In this document: piece by piece, positions 13,130-13,410 of the stretch
Layout of the letters: each line of letters starts with the position of its first letter
How positions within the stretch are numbered: position 1 is the first letter of the stretch
Assembly (NCBI GenBank): GCA_002404895.1
Contig: DHKO01000020.1
Location: 79,801 to 93,210, forward strand
Origin: Treponema sp. UBA4692
GTDB lineage: Bacteria; Spirochaetota; Spirochaetia; Treponematales; Treponemataceae
DNA: 13,410 nucleotides
Reading direction: 5' to 3'
The notes under the pieces: generated by a model
The model's input: the letters and a program-made list of their open reading frames with translations, nothing else
Database searches by the model: none
Told to the model about the DNA's origin: nothing
Made by a program: the position numbers and the translations under genes

Positions 13130-13410
13130 GTGGCAATTATTGAATTAAAAAACATAACCAAAACTTTTGAGCAGGACGGAAAAATTTTTGACGCGGTTAA
13201 AGATGCTTCTGTTTCGGTTGAAAAAGGCGAGATTTATGGAATTATCGGTTTTAGCGGGGCAGGGAAGTCGACTTTGGTGCGGACGATTAACCTTCTTGGA
13301 AGACCGACTTCTGGACAAGTGATTGTAAAAGGCAAGGATTTTCTTTCGCTTTCGGAAAAAGAACTGAGGCAGGAACGAAAAAAAATTGGAATGATTTTTC
13401 AGCATTTTAA
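13130..13410 (+). CDS. metN: MetN-like methionine ABC transporter ATPase (cut by the window end)
   Basis: The first 93 codons of an ABC ATPase. Walker A GFSGAGKST is near residues 40-48, and the Q-loop IGMIFQHF is at the window edge. MIFQHF, and the spacing NLL-RPTSG, are typical of MetN. Only the N-terminal half of the nucleotide-binding domain is visible, so the C-terminal regulatory domain that senses methionine in many MetN proteins cannot be checked. I choose GTG 13130 because GGAGG lies five bases upstream (13120-13124). An in-frame ATG at 13118 would overlap that site and add four residues. It would power methionine import with the MetQ encoded at 8516, and a metI permease gene is expected beyond the window. 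Confidence 0.85.
   Translation, partial: MAIIELKNITKTFEQDGKIFDAVKDASVSVEKGEIYGIIGFSGAGKSTLVRTINLLGRPTSGQVIVKGKDFLSLSEKELRQERKKIGMIFQHF

Noticed and set aside
12840..13161. Open frames of 73-98 residues over the metN upstream region
   Set aside because: They consist of translated repeat copy E and its flanking hairpins and overlap the rrf2 promoter or the metN start.
1..13410. CRISPR array, tRNA or rRNA genes, insertion sequences
   Set aside because: No regularly spaced identical repeats with unique spacers, no cloverleaf with a recognisable T-arm, no rRNA-like segment, and no transposase or integrase reading frame were seen. The iterons are too irregularly spaced and too short for CRISPR.

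Overview
The window looks like chromosomal or large-replicon DNA of a low-GC host-associated spirochaete of the Treponema type. The main reason is the MalY/PatB C-S lyase at 11155-12330, which strongly resembles Treponema cystalysin. Codon use and the style of the intergenic DNA also fit. The assignment rests on recalled family resemblance, not on a search.

Layout. (1) 1-2362: a PucR-type regulator, then an arginase (RocF type) whose promoter sits so close to its start codon that the mRNA is probably leaderless. (2) 2363-5860: a complete replication and partition module. It has an iteron array of 17-bp repeats (TGTAACARNNNNGTTAT) with a DnaA box and an AT-rich stretch, then a minus-strand operon encoding a small ParA, a ribbon-helix-helix (RHH) protein and a RepA-family initiator. 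An AT-rich block of TCTAAT/ATTAGA repeats upstream of parA is a good centromere candidate. Three more iterons lie beyond it, two of them forming a perfect inverted pair. (3) 5916-8358: an AI-2E-family membrane protein, divergent from a small acidic protein of unknown function and a TcdA-like tRNA-modifying enzyme. (4) 8516-13410: a sulfur amino acid locus with MetQ, a short leader ORF, a PLP-dependent gamma-lyase/synthase, the cystalysin-like MalY, a CymR-like Rrf2 repressor and the start of MetN.

Scattered between genes are four copies (5482, 8380, 11001 on the minus strand, 13001) of a structured repeat. Their outer stems change sequence from copy to copy but keep pairing, which is the pattern of a conserved folded RNA or DNA element. 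This family is the most likely undescribed element here. A second notable signal is that strand composition changes across the rep/par module: genes on the left have more C than G on the + strand, while most of the right side has more G than C. The module may therefore be a working replicon origin and not a plasmid relic.

Functionally, the right half reads as one physiological unit: methionine uptake (MetQ, MetN), trans-sulfuration or cysteine/cystathionine breakdown (gamma-lyase, MalY), and a candidate cysteine-responsive repressor. The left half is nitrogen catabolism (arginase) with a likely dedicated activator.
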